A stretch of DNA of 64,000 nt, from contig NC_034011.1 of the NCBI RefSeq assembly GCF_000346465.2, positions 8,913,064 to 8,977,063 of the forward strand. Direction: 5' to 3'. The notes under the pieces are model-generated. The model saw only the letters and a program-made list of their open reading frames with translations. It searched no databases and was not told the DNA's origin. Shown here one piece after another: positions 20,694 to 33,261 of this stretch (positions are counted from its first letter, which is position 1; each line of letters begins with the position of its first letter). A program made the position numbers and the translations under genes. The DNA comes from Prunus persica (taxonomy: Eukaryota; Streptophyta; Magnoliopsida; Rosales; Rosaceae).

Positions 20694-22779
20694 AAAATGG
20701 GGCTGATCTAGCCCTAGTTTGCATTCTAGAAGCTCTCCTTCCAACTTGTTTTATGAGACTTGATGGGGCGCAGTAATATGAAAATAAGTCAAAACGATGG
20801 AGATTAAGGTTACTAAAAAAGTCAAATAAAACTCGAACTTATTGTGATTATTAAAGATTAAGATTAATTTATGCGACAAAACTTAAAATTCAAAATGATG
20901 AAATATATATAGATTAATTTGATAAGATTTGTGCAATCCTAATTTCGAAAAAAAAAAGGAAGCATATATATATATATAAGTAATAATGCTAGGGACACCA
21001 ACTTTGTGCACCGAATTTGGATCCCAAATGATGTCGCATATGACACATTATCACTTTGGTGTCTCCCTTAGGTTTTTTGTGTTTTTCACAAAATCTCTTG
21101 AGGTATTGGAAATTCCACTAACCTCACAGATGTGTCAAATTGTTTTCACAACCCCTCCCATTGATTTTCCACCTAAAAATTGTTGATTCTGTCGCACAAA
21201 AATCTCCAAATGACAATTTTAATCTAAAATCTTAGATTGTGCATACACCCGAGGTCTAATCATTGAGGTTAATTTTGTCATTTAAATTTGAAAAGTTTTT
21301 TTTAATGAAATCATCAATTTTTTCGATGAGAAATTAAAGAAAGGGATTTTGCGAAAATAATTTGAAATTTCAAGGGTTTTTTAGTGTAAGTTCTGAAACT
21401 TGAAGGGTTTTTATGAAAAGATAAGGTGCTAGTGTAAATAACTACATATAAAAGTCATGTATTTCTGTCTGTTCAAGTCGCAAAGTCCCATTTACAATTC
21501 TTTACCATCTTCCTGCAATCAAGAAATGGACCAAGGACTATAGAAAACAAAAATAAAAAATCGATCGATGCATCAGTGGCTGGAGGCTATGAGTTCTTGT
21601 AGAGAAACGTAGAGAGGATGAACACGTTACCGTCAATTTTGAAAGAAATTTACGAACTTATCCTTTAGCTAATGTGGCTTAGTGTAAATTGTTAGATCAT
21701 TTAATTGATCAGATTTATGAAATACGGATAAATGAACAACCTCTAAATGCAAACGCTCTAAATCCGAGTTACCATCCTCAATTCTATCAATAGATAAAAA
21801 TTGTCTATCCCCAATTCTATCATAGTTCATATGGGTTCAAGTTGCCTTTGCTCTCCAGCTTTCGCCCCATCCTTCCAAATGTATTGTTAAACTCCTGGAC
21901 AAAGGAAATTTCCAACTTCAGACAGAGTAGACTACCTTTTTCACTCACATAAAGTTGCACCTATTGGTCGTTAAACAATCTTGGTCTTGGGAACGATCTT
22001 TTATGTTTTGGGTTATTTACTCTAGTGGTCCTCAAACTTATATTCGAGTTGTATTTTGGTTTCTCAACTAAATTATTCATTCAAATGGTCCACCAACTCT
22101 TTATTAATTGTTGCATTGATCTTACCGTTACATTTTCTGTTAAATTTAGTCATCTGAGCAGCACATGATACATTTGTGAAGGTAAATAAGACTTTTGACA
22201 CTGTAATCCCATCCCCAATCCCCTAGCCACATCCACCTCAACAGACCCCAGACTTGAACCCAGCACCCCATCCAAGCTATCCCACTCCATCCCTGTCTCT
22301 TCCTCTCTCTGTCCCTCCCCTCATCCTTCAATTTCCTAATCAAAGAATTTTCAGTCATCATCCCCATCAAAATTGTCGTCGGGAATACCACCATGGTCAG
22401 TATCTCTTAATAAGCCTTGTATGTCATCTTTGAACAAAATGTTTTCCCCTTGACAAAAAGCAGTGCTACAACAGTATTTGTAGTTAGAAAAAACTGTTCA
22501 ATAATAGTGTCTTCCATTGAAAATGAATGAAACACATTGCCTTACCCAGCAACTGAATCTTTCTAGTAATTTTTCAGCTTTTCTTTTGAGAGTTCATCCA
22601 TCATGTTGTAGACCTGATATATATTCCATTTCAGGAATGAACCTTTGGCCCTCTTCTTTGATTTGGCTGGTTCTTGACCTTTTTTTTTTGTTGTGCCTTT
22701 CTCTTTTGTTCTCTCGTCTCTACTTTAGGGAATGAGAAATCTGGTCTGGTTGCGATCTTTTGATATGTTGTTTGTTGGC
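20694..22779. other. No gene seen
   Basis: AT-rich intergenic sequence. 22015-22170 (TTATTTACTCTAGTGGTCCTC onward) reads like a terminal inverted repeat of a long-TIR element, but no partner end was found. 22200-22330 is C-rich on the plus strand, with no coding support. Confidence 0.45.
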
Positions 22780-25201
22780 CCTTGGATGCAAGTTTCTTGA
22801 TTTTATCTCTTATGTTTCACCTTCTTGCTTTTTTCCTTTATCCTCTTCACTCTGCAGTTCTTGTGTTAATTTGTGATCTCTCAACAAGGTAATGACAGCT
22901 TCCTTTTCATTTATAATCTCCAAGTAGGAAATCTTCTCTGCAAGAAGTTGATCATTTTCTAGTTGTAGCTTTGTCATGTAGGATTTTTCCTCATAAACCT
23001 CAAGTTGAATGGAATTCTTTTGATATGCTTCTTCCTTAACCAGCTTCTGCAGATGTTGTTGTTGCTTCCTTAATTCTTCTTTTTCATTGTATAGTATCTA
23101 AATCAATTTATTCTTTTTTATGCATGATACTATTGCATCATGGATCTTTTGATGCTCTCATTTCTTTATCCAATTCAGCATCATTATTGATCTCCATCAT
23201 ATACTCTTTTGTAAATTGTATTTCATCCTCCTTGTATTCTGGGATTGATCTAACAATTTTCTCAAACAACGTTGTATTATTGTATTCTGGGATTTCAGTT
23301 TGGAGGTCATCTTGTAGTTGGTGGTGTTGCTAGGCTTTATGTTCTTGGTGCTCTTGCTCCTTTTGTTGTGCCACAAGGTCATCACTCTCTCCTTTGTCAG
23401 TGACGTTGAGCCTCCTTTTTTGGATAATAACAGTGTTATGTTTTCCACAATATTAGAAATGAAATATTAGAAAGGAATAAAAAAAAATAAGATTAGCAAA
23501 TTTATAAACATGTGTGTGTATATATATGTGTGTGTGTGTGTGTTTGTACACCCTCAATTTAGTTTTCAATTATAAACATTGGATCATTATAGGTTATCTT
23601 ACCAAATTTTTAAGTGTGATAACGAAGGCATCATCCTCCTCTTCATTTTCTTCTTCAGCAGTGTCATCATGTTCTTCATTCACTTCTTCAGCAGCATCAT
23701 TCTCCTCTTGAACTTTAGTGCTTTTGATCTATTTGTTAAGTAGAGTTAGTATTAAGAGTGTACTTCTATAACATGGTATTAAAAGTGTACTTCTATGAAA
23801 TGGTATCAATAGTTTACTTCTATGACATGGTATTAATAGTTTACTTATATGACATGGTATTAAGAATGCACGTCTATGACATGTTATGAACAATGTTGTC
23901 ATATTAGCTGCAGATTATTTGAAAGCAAAGAGTACCTTTATCTAGTCGTTCTTTAGATGGTGAAGCTTCGCACTCAGTTGTTGAAGACTCCATTTGATAG
24001 CCCCTGGTGTCATTTGTTCTCTTCCAGGAATTGGAGTGAGTAGGTTAGATCTTTGACACAACCAATACTGCACAATTTTTTTTTTGTTTTTTTTTTTGCA
24101 ATATCACGTGTCAATGACAAGACCTAACCCAAATTCCACTTTGGAATCTGCGCCAAGCCCTATGCTTGTCCAACACCTGGCAGGTGCTGGGCTCACTTAA
24201 CCAAATTACCCTTCTTATTAAAACTTAAAAATTCTTCTAAGGTTTGACTTCTGCAGAAAATTCGGCAAAGTTACCCCTGTAAATTGCTTGTTTCCCAAAA
24301 TTTACACCTGTACAAAATTGCAATTCATATATCCACAAACGTTTAGCATGCACAAAGTTAGAACACACACAATCCAGATAATGCTACGAATTTGCAGTTT
24401 GGAGATTTGTGTTCTTACCGGTATTAGGATTAGGCATCCACTCACGCTTGGCTGCTTTTTTTTTTTGTCTTTCTTGTTCTTCTTTGCTTGTTCTAATCCA
24501 AAATACATGTAGTCCAAAACTCCTTGAGCCCAATTATATTTCCCCATCTCTTCTAAGGTGTCTATTGTAGTTGTATATGTCCAAGCGAGTGTACAACGAG
24601 AGTTGCAGAAGAGATTGGTCATGAAGAGTTGTACGATTATCAATCTTGGTACATCCATAGGACCCTCTTCTGTTTCATCTTTAAGTGCTAAGTTCAAGCA
24701 CTTATCAATTGAAGTCTTTATTATCTTCTTATAACCCATGAAGTATTTCTTCACAGAATGCAAATCCGGCCTTGTTGAGGTTGTTGTGCTTGGTAGCTTC
24801 TTGCCTTTGTTTGTCAAGCCAAAAATTTCAGACACATCTTGGCTTTTCATCTCACTGTCACCATCTTTAAACTTGAACTTCCTCGTCTTTGTGTCATAGT
24901 CTTGTATGAGTCTCACGATGTCATAATTAGACTTCATGTACTCTACCTTTGTTAACCTTTTCTAGATATATGCTTCTATGAGTATCCAAAAAGGTGTCTT
25001 CGATAGTAGTGTCAAGACATAGTTCCGTTGTTCAGGTCTGTCTCTGATGTTGACAATTGTTGTTGCAAAAGTGAGCATGTTGCTCTTGGTCTGCACATAG
25101 TTTGGGTCATCCCATCTGTTTGGCTTCTTGTTTGTTTTCGTTTTGGATGATGATTGTTTGCCTTTTGGTTTTGAGGTTGGTCTAGTTTGTTCTTTCTTCA
25201 T
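22780..25201 (-). pseudogene. Broken multi-exon gene, plant-mobile-domain-like N-part, acidic and coiled-coil tail
   Basis: The minus strand reads as a coding gene with introns. Exon 1 (25201 to about 24419) starts MKKEQTRPTSKPKGKQSSSK. After an in-frame TAG at 24962 it continues with YDTKTRKFKFKDGD...QDVSEIFGL, a pattern like the plant mobile domain (aminotransferase-like). It ends at a GTAAGA donor. Further exons are about 24055-23940 (LLTPIPGREQMTPGAIKW), 23730-23615 (Glu/Asp-rich, EEENEEEDDAFVI), 23450-23130 (IPEYKEDEIQFTKEYMMEIN, one internal stop) and 23098-22780 (coiled coil, QLENDQLLAEKISYLEIINE). At least three in-frame stops argue for a pseudogene. Such genes are often transposon-borne. 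The family assignment is an inference from sequence feel. Confidence 0.6.
24112..24418. repeat. Repeat inside an intron, related to 14281-14700
   Basis: Lies between the GTAAGA donor at 24419 (minus strand) and the next exon at about 24055. Blocks CACTTTGGAAT, TGTCCAACACCTGGCA and TTTGACTTCTGC match the repeat at 14281. A T-rich tract (24070-24100) borders it. Confidence 0.6.
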
Positions 25202-25219
25202 CCTTTCTTTGGTATACCT

Positions 25220-25935
25220 GCATTAGAAATAACAACATGACGGCCATTAATCAATATGACAGTAAAGTAGCAGTGTTATTACCCTATACTGGAACTTTAC
25301 AATGGTAGACATGCATTAGAAATATGATTTCATAGGAAACAAGCAGTGTTATTACCCTATACTGGAACTTTGCAGCCATTAATCAACTTAACAGTAAAGT
25401 AGCAGTGTTAAGAATGGGTATATGACTAAATATCTCTTTCCTTTTTGAGTTGCAGAAAATTGACTATTTTATAGTCCTATGCAGTCAGTCCAATAGTGAA
25501 AATCCAATATATTTTCAAGATTTTGTCTTGGATTCGCATCTAAAATACTGTTATTACCCTAGACTGGAACTTTACTATGGTAGACATGCATTAGAAATAG
25601 GATTTCATATAAAACAGGCAGTATTATTACCATATACTAGAACTTTATAGCGGTAGATATGCATTAGAAATAGGATTTCATAGGAAACAAGCAGTGTTAT
25701 TACCATATACTGGAACTTTACAGCCATTAATCAACATGACAGTAAACTAGCAGTGTTAAGAATGGGTATATGACTAAATATCTATTTTCTTTTTGAGTTG
25801 CTGAAAACCGACTATTTTATAGTCCTATGCAGTTAGTCCAATAGTGAAATCCAATATAGTTTCAAGATTTTTTCCTTGATTCAAATCTAAAATACTGTTA
25901 TTACCCTAGATTGGAACTTTACAGCAATTAATCAA
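25220..25935. repeat. Higher-order tandem repeat, two (short + long) units
   Basis: GCATTAGAAATA recurs at about 25220, 25313, 25588 and 25661. A short unit (about 75-90 bp, ending in an ACTGGAACTTTAC block) alternates with a long unit (about 270 bp, containing AAGAATGGGTATATGACTAA and ATAGTCCTATGCAGT). The long units are offset by about 348 bp. Confidence 0.85.
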
Positions 25936-26440
25936 CATTACAGTAAGGGTTTGGTTTGTAAATGTCTTACCTTTGAAGCGTTTTCTTGTTGAAATTGTTC
26001 TCTGAAATTTTTTCTTTGTTTTGTAGGTGGAGGTCAGTGTATGGTGTTTGTTTTTGAAAGTAGATCAAGCTTGGTGGTGGTTATAGAGTTTCAATTTGCA
26101 TAGATGAAGACTTGTTGATGAAGACGGTGAAATGAAAAGACGTTTCGGAGAGATGGTCTAATGAAGTCGAGTGCTTGAAGTTAAGTTACGGTTTTCGAGA
26201 TGGTAAAATGTTCGGGCTTTTTTATAAAATTGGGCTGGGGTTGTTTTGGGTTTTTTTTGAGTTTTTTTTTTTTTTTTCTGTTGGGCTTGATCAGTGGCAG
26301 TCCTATAATTTATAGGAACTTCAACACCAATTTCTTATATACAAATGAATTTTGGGTGTGTTTCTAAAGTGCATTCTATATGGAGTTTTTTTATTTATAA
26401 ATTCAGCCCATATTTTGGGTATATTAGTGAAGCTCCCAAT
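25936..26440. other. No gene seen; includes second copy of the 20275 repeat
   Basis: T-rich sequence. 26335-26440 matches 20275-20390. The part up to about 26220 may be leader or promoter of the broken minus-strand gene at 22780-25201. Confidence 0.4.
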
Positions 26441-27250
26441 AAACTAATGGTGGGCTATGCAACAAAGTGGAGAAATTGTTTATTCAAGGCATGTTGCAGT
26501 CGGTTGCAACAGTAGTAGCTCTAACCTCCTATAAAAAGAGATGAAACCTTTGTCCAAAAACACACCGAGCCTTACATTTCTCTTGAGCTATCTTTTCCTT
26601 CCTCCAATTCTCCTAGTTCTAGTTATAAATTTTCTGTTTTAGTTTTTATGGGAACTAACTCCCTAGCTAAGGCTAGGGAGAAAGCTTTTAATATGAGGGT
26701 AATTTTTATTAGTTTGATCCAAACTTAAGCTTTAATGTTAATTTGTAGTTTTTGTTCAAATGGATAGTTTACTTTTTAATTAATTGATGAATGTTTGATA
26801 ATCTATTTCATGGATTCAATCATGGTTTTTCCATTGTATAGTAAAAACTTTCATGCTTTTAAAAGAGAAGAGAATTACTAAATATTAATAGAATTTCAAT
26901 GAAGATTATTTTTTGATAGTTTGTTGCCAATGGTACAAGTTATGCTTAGAATACTTCTAAAGGAAATTAAAAAGAGCTTTAATTATTTTGAACAACTACA
27001 ATGGAAAATATTTTGTGGAACAAATTAATAAGAATTGCCTGCTTATGTTAAAAGTGGAACCCCAATGCCTTAGTGTTTTAATCAATTGAATTTTCTTTAA
27101 ATCAAATCTCATTTAAATCTACTTCTCAATCATAATTGTTCTTTTTCAGCTATGTTATTTTCTTTACATCGCTCTCTGTGGATATGACATTCGGACTTTC
27201 GAGCTACACTGCTATATGACACCTCCCCTTGGGTTTTGCAAGCGGTCAAT
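26441..27250. repeat. LTR-like unclassified repeat
   Basis: A CCTATAAAAAGAG TATA-like box (26530-26542) with a CT-rich downstream stretch, and the tail CTCTGTGGATATGACATTCG, recall plant retroelement ends. No partner LTR or target duplication was found. Confidence 0.35.
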
Positions 27251-27315
27251 CAATGTGCAACTTTCTCTTTTCTGCACGAAAACTAAAATAAGAAAGAAAA
27301 AAAAAAAAAAAAAAA

Positions 27316-27882
27316 GGGAGCCGATTTTCTCACTCCCTTTTACTTTTTAATACTTTTTAATTAATTTTGTTCTTTTTATTCTTTATCTTTCCTATTCTAC
27401 CCTTACCCTACAATTCTCTTTAATAAACATGTATCACTTACTAAAATTATGAAAGAATTAAAATCTGAGAATTATGCATACCTTGCTCTCTGCATATCTT
27501 AGCTCCTAATGACAGTTTGGTTAGTAGCATTCTTTGGTTCTTATACCATATTTATATATTAGCCCAAAAAAATTATTATCTATTAACTATAGTCTATAAC
27601 AAAGATAAATAGTACTCACATACCTGGTAAAAAAAACTAAGAATTTCGCATACAAATACTCTCATTTCTATCCATTTTCCATATATATATATAATTTTAT
27701 TTTATTTTGGTTTTATTTTTTGTTAACTTTTCTTAATTTTAGTTATCAAAACCTTAATATAGGGTAAGGGTAGAATAGGAAAGAGAAATAACAAAAAAGA
27801 ACAATATTGATTAAAAAAATATTTTTTTTTAAAACAAAAGGGAGTGTAAGTGGGGAAAAAGAGAGTGGAGAAATCACCACCC
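27316..27882. mobile_element. TIR element, same end family as 40634-40761
   Basis: About 80-bp inverted arms: CTACCCTTACCCTA on the left (about 27399-27412) is mirrored by TAGGGTAAGGGTAGAATAGG (27760-27779), with AAGGGAGTG further out. The outer ends are GGGAGCCGATTTTCTC and, as reverse complement, GGGTGGTGATTTCTCC. The short relative at 40634 has an 8-bp duplication, so hAT is likely. It sits beside a poly(A) tract that hides any duplication here. No ORF. Confidence 0.7.
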
Positions 27883-28127
27883 AAAAAGAAATTAAGTAAA
27901 CAAAAGAGCTCGATAAACTTATGCACAGCCCCCAAAATCTTCTCCCAAGTTATCTTCAATCCATAAAGTCATCAAAAAACCATTTATTTTCACATCGAAC
28001 CCCGGGTGCCTCCATTTCCATTCTCAAATTTGCAGACAAGGTTACTATAGATCCAATGTTGTTGATTTGGGGCTCATTTCAGATACATTGGTTGAATAGT
28101 CGTGGCGGCCAACATGCGGCCCTCTAA

Positions 28128-28627
28128 GAGCATGTCCAGAGCAGGAGGCCTGCCGGGCAACAGGCCCCCCCACGCCAAGTTTGGACCTCCAGCGCTACCA
28201 ATCCAGCCCGGGCAAGCCCAAGGGCAAATTCTACTTGGGTTCAAGCCCGAAGGCGGTGACGTCAGCGAGTGAAAAAAATTGAAAAAAATACCAAAAAATT
28301 ATGGATGTTTTCCCTATAAATACATAACAATTTTATTCACTTTCCACACCAAATCCTCATACAAACTCTTCTCCTTCTAATATTTGTAAATTATAATCTT
28401 TTTTTTTTCCTGCATTTGTAAATTGTGTATATTTTCTTAAATATTTATTTTTTTCTTGCATTTCTAAATTGTCGCATATTCTTTTTTTTTTTTTTTTCTT
28501 TCTCTTGCCCTAGCCTTTTGTGGTGGAACCAAAAAAGACAAGGATGTGAATAGTGGCAGCCCTTCCTTTACCTTTGCCTTAGCCTTAGCCTTAGCCTTAG
28601 CCTTAGCCTTTTGGAGTGGACATGCTC
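28128..28627. mobile_element. Tourist-like MITE (TSD TAA)
   Basis: The ends are perfect inverted repeats for 11 bp, GAGCATGTCCA, flanked by TAA on both sides (28125-28127 and 28628-28630). A 3-bp TAA duplication is typical of PIF/Harbinger. The interior is noncoding and ends in about five tandem TTAGCC units (28578-28613). Confidence 0.85.
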
Positions 28628-29509
28628 TAATTGTTTGTCCACAGATGAGCTTACAGTCACAGAAACAACAAATGTAATATGCTTTCAGAAAGAAAAAAAA
28701 ACATACGGTGCCATGAAAACAATATGCTTCATTATTCTGAAATTTTCTACCATCGTTTATATATGAGAGATTTAAATAAAACCTACCCAATTGTATGGAG
28801 GTGAAGTGCCGACTAAATTGTTTCTGTATTGGAAGTTTCAAAGAAGTCATCCTTCCTGTGAAATTTCCTTTCCCTAATCACCACTTGGAATTCAAAAGAT
28901 AAAAAACACCATCCAACCGAAACTCAGCCCTAATCTTAAAGAACAATAACAAAGCATTACAGTTGCTTCACTACTGCATATATATCATTAACATGAAAAA
29001 AGATCAGGCAGACAATTTGAATTTGTTAGCGTTTGACAATGTGAAACATCAAATGCAGACCCGAAACATGAAACAAAAGAAAAGGTTTAGCATTTGAATT
29101 CAAAGAAGAGTGTTTCTTTTTATTTTAGGCACTAATGCAACATAAGTAACTTCTATTCGTATCAATGTAGCAACCATGTTTAGTCCTATTTAGTGCATTA
29201 ACAAGTTAGTGCCTGTTCATTCAGAATGTATCAAACAATATACATCATTAACTGAATAAATTATCGAAATAAAATATTTCAATTATCATTTACATATTAA
29301 AGATTTTAATAAAATTTCCCCAACAGAAAGGTTTTACGTAAGCAAGACGGCTTATGATGGCAGTTGAAAAATTAACTAAATTGTTTCTGCATCGTAAGAT
29401 GCAGAGAAGTAATCCCTCCCAATTAATTACCCTTTTCCTAATTGCAACTTGAATGAAAGATATCAACAATGACCATCCAACCTGAATATAACAAAGCTGA
29501 TGCAGGATG

Positions 29510-29742
29510 TGTAGGACCTAAATTTATTAGTTTCCTAGATACTCTAGTTTTCCAAATTCTAGTAGGATTTCTACTTTTCCAGATTTCCAGATTTCCAGAT
29601 TTCTAGTTTTAAGTTACCTAAACTCTCTAATTCCTTCCCCTTTCCCTTCGTCTCTTCGATCCCTAATTCTTCTCCTCGATCTCTTATTTCTTCTCTGTTC
29701 TATTGCTAAGTATTTTCTCTAAAACCTACGGGCCGTTCTACA
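29510..29742. mobile_element. Candidate solo LTR or TRIM relic
   Basis: TGTAGGACCTAAATTTATTA to GGGCCGTTCTACA (TG...CA) interrupts a block that is continuous in the neighbouring duplicate unit (compare 31600-31640). The 5-bp flanks differ (GGATG and TCAAA), so the exact ends are uncertain. It contains three tandem CCAGATTT units (29578-29602). Confidence 0.5.
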
Positions 29743-29762
29743 TCAAAAGCACTATTAACTTG

Positions 29763-29766
<4 letters not shown>

Positions 29767-29834
<68 letters not shown>
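29767..29834. repeat. (GT)n(GA)n microsatellite
   Basis: About 28 bp of GT then 40 bp of GA, followed by AAACCTAACGCCTGATT, the same right flank as the GA tract at 31155-31224. Confidence 0.97.
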
Positions 29835-29838
<4 letters not shown>

Positions 29839-31151
29839 TAACGCCTGATTTATAATTTGTGGTTCGTGCTGGGCGGGAAAAGAAAAGAAGACGATAAAAG
29901 AACTAGTCCGCTATAACAGTGAAAATATGATAAAAGAACTAGTATACACATGTAAGAAACAGATCATGGAACAACAAATTATGCCTACAAACTACTTCTA
30001 CAAAAAAAACATAGAACAAAATTTTTCAAAATCATGTGGTTGCAGCAGCTCCATTGACCACATAATCAAGGGGATGAGCCTAAATTGTAGGGGATGTGAT
30101 GTATGAAACCTTCCCGTTTCAATTTTCTCATTGTAAGAAATAACAAAAAACTTCAAACAGTTAAAATGTTGGAAGTCACTCCTTTCACATATGTTTAGAC
30201 AGCCAAGTGAAAGGACAAAAAGCTAGTTCTACACCAATTGACTCAATGTCCAGGGCCAATTAAAACCTTTTTTCTGCAAATTACATATTTGCATTACATT
30301 CAGGTAAGGGGAGGATCCATAAAGAATTCAAGATTACAGTCTTCATTTTACAAAATGACGACTTGTTCGTTAGGAATCATCCATCAATTCAACAGTTACA
30401 TACTCATAAACACAAGCAAAGACACAGGGTGACCCTTGAAAGGCAACCTCACAATCAAATCATAACTGTGCTTCTCTTGAGTCTTGACCACAAAAACCAT
30501 GTGAAAATCTAAATTTAAGATGTGATCAAATTCCCTACTCTCAGAAACATACTATGCCAGATCAAAACAAACTTCAAAAACCCTGTTACCAATTCCATTT
30601 CTCAACTCACCTTTTTCAGTGTTACTCATAATGTTATTATTCCTCATATGGTATTTTCATTCTCATTTTTTAAAACTGAAAAATAAAAAGAGGTTCCATA
30701 AATGATCATGACCCACAATTGGTACATGTCACAAATGAGATAGAAACCCAATTGAACAAAACATGAAAAATTGCATCTTAACATGGAAATTAAAAGAAGT
30801 TTATATAAATGAACCAAGACATACAATTTGTTTAAAGATCAAAAAGCAGACCACATATCTCAGTTTCAGCTACAGGCATTATTTGAAACCAGCATATCAA
30901 ACACAGGAATCAACAAAAACATATGAAAGAAGCACATGATTTTTTTTAAATGCATATTTCTTTGATACAAACAGCGATATAATATATGACCACCCAAAGA
31001 AAGAAAAAATGAATTGCAGTGTACCAAACCCAAAAGCTAAAGCAACAATTACGAAGATAGATACAGAGATAAAAGTCTAACAGTATAGAACAGTGAAAGA
31101 GAACTTGGAAGTGAGTGAATTACATGCAGAAATGCAGCCTTTCTTCAACTT

Positions 31152-31154
<3 letters not shown>

Positions 31155-31224
<70 letters not shown>
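31155..31224. repeat. (GA)n microsatellite
   Basis: About 70 bp of uninterrupted GA with the shared flank AAACCTAACGCCTGATT. Confidence 0.97.
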
Positions 31225-31228
<4 letters not shown>

Positions 31229-33030
31229 TAACGCCTGATTCATTTGCATATTTCTGGAATGTATATAAGCCTAGTAAACTAGAAGCAGTTGGTCAAACTT
31301 TCCATCAAAGAATTTAATTTGTTAGGATTTAGTGATGTAAAACATCAAACTAAAATTCAAAAGGCAAAACAAAAGAAACAGTTTTAACATTTGAATTCAG
31401 AACAGATTATTTCTTGTTACTTTAGGCACCAATAAAACAGTAACTTCTATTCAATCCTTTTTAATGCATTCAGAAAGTCTCAATACAATATGCATCATTA
31501 GTCAAGAATTAGGATGGGAATTGAAGTGCCAACTAAAGTGTTTCTGCATCGGAAGATGCAGAGAAGTAATCCCTTCCAAAGAATTACCCTTTCCCAAATC
31601 GCAACTTGAATGAAAGATATCAACAATGACCACCAACCTGAAACTCTGCCATACTTAGTTCTGAAACCACAATAGCGTAGCACTATCAATTGCTTCATTA
31701 CTGCATAAATATCATTAACATGAAAAAGAACATGTATCCTATATAAATTCATATTTGTTCCAGACAGCATCCAAGCCTACATGATTATCCATATATAACA
31801 AAAATTCACGTTGATGCGTATTTATGAAACAACTCTTCACTAGAGATACTCAAAGCTTAAAAACTTCAGGAAGGCGTATAAACTCACTGGTTATTGGATT
31901 GCGCACAACAACAGGTCATTGATGAATGGTTTGGAATAACTTATTTTTTCTTTTCCTAAGAATAGTATGTGCATTCTGAGTCCTAATAAAGTCACACCAA
32001 CAAATATTCCATGGTGCAATTCTATCTCTCTCCAACAATTCCGATTCTCATCATAAACTAATGAATATGTAGCCTAATACACTATGAGAAGCATCAACAT
32101 ATGTCTGTGTGCAAGTGTGTGTCTAGTAGAGAGATTCCTGCATCTGACTGATAACAGGTGCAAACAAATTATGCAGAGACTATAAAAAGAGAACTAGTAT
32201 ACAAATAAGAATTAGTCCCCTGTAGCAGTGACTCTACAAAAAAAGAACTAGTATACAAATAAGAAACGGATCATGGAACAATAAATTATGCCTGCAAACT
32301 ACTTCTACATAAACATTGCACAAAAAATGTTTAAATCTTGTGGTTGCAGCAGCTCCATTTACAACATAATCAAGGCGATGAGCCTAAATTGTCAATGATG
32401 TGATGCATGAAACCTTGCCCAGCAATTGAGTGAAACTGAAACCTCCGTTCTAATAAGGGAAGAAGCGCAACCTAATTGTTAAGAGCAGGGGATTTGAGAA
32501 AAAAAGTTGTACATAGTTCTGGCATTTATCCATAACTACAATTTAAAATCCATTCCATTACAGGAACTTCCACCACAACAAATGAATGAACTCAGAGTTA
32601 TATCTTACGTGGACACAATTTATAAAAATTTGTCTGAGTGGACACAATTGTTTAGATGTTTTTTGTTTCCTGTTTCAATTTTCTCATTGTTTGAACGAAT
32701 GCCATGCCGTAGTCTTATGACAGCAACGCAAGGAATAATAGAAAACTCCAAACAGTTAAAATGTTGGAAGTCACTCTTTTTTCACATCTGTTCAAACTGC
32801 TATTCTCTGGATCTGTGAAAGGAACAGATATATTCATTCATGCCCTAGTCTAAAGAAACAATGATAAAGACCCAACAAAAAATGAGAATTCCAGTGTACC
32901 AAATTATCAAAACGGAGAACTAAAACAACAATTGAAAGAAGATACAGAGATTAAAGCCTAACAGCACAAAACAGTGAAAGAGGACTTGGAAGTGAGAGAA
33001 TTACCTGCAGAAATGTGGCCCTACTTCAAC

Positions 33031-33053
33031 TTTCAGAGAGAGAGAGAGAGAGA
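33031..33053. repeat. (GA)n microsatellite, short
   Basis: About 22 bp of GA, the third member of the duplicated series. Confidence 0.9.
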
Positions 33054-33261
33054 CCAAACTTGCCAATATAGTCAGAAAATGTACATCAATGAAACAGCAA
33101 GACCAAACTGAAAAGGAAATAAAGATCAAAGTGGCATGTTTGTATTACTGGCTCTACATTAGGTACAAAAAATCAATAGAATAATGTATTACAATTAATG
33201 GTTCATGAAAAAGGCTTTCATAAAATACAATTGAGTTTCATATGTAAACAATAAAGCTAAG

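Larger units (their letters stand above)
28640..33060. repeat. Tandemly duplicated noncoding region downstream of the kinase
   Basis: Four blocks recur in order. Y (CTAAATTGTTTCTG, ATATCATTAACATGAAAAA) is near 28810, 29375 and 31530. X (AATTTGTTAG, AAACATCAAA) is near 29020 and 31315. Z (CTACAAACTACTTCTAC-like, GTGGTTGCAGCAGCTCCATT) is near 29960 and 32300. W (AGTGTACCAAA, GAACAGTGAAAGAG) is near 31020 and 32895. GA tracts at 29795, 31155 and 33031 end the units. There is no coding. The pattern suggests old duplications of a gene-flanking segment, with spacing altered by later insertions. Confidence 0.75.

Noticed and set aside
22146..22394. 82-codon minus-strand frame
   Set aside because: Trp/Gly-rich reading of a C-rich repeat, with no homology pattern or start context.
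26650..26760. Short peptide starting MGTNSLAKAREKAF
   Set aside because: Only about 25 codons, inside a repeat-like region, with no conservation evidence.
29767..29834. Promoter-like GA element array
   Set aside because: Uniform GT/GA microsatellite repeated in three duplicate units, with no adjacent gene start.
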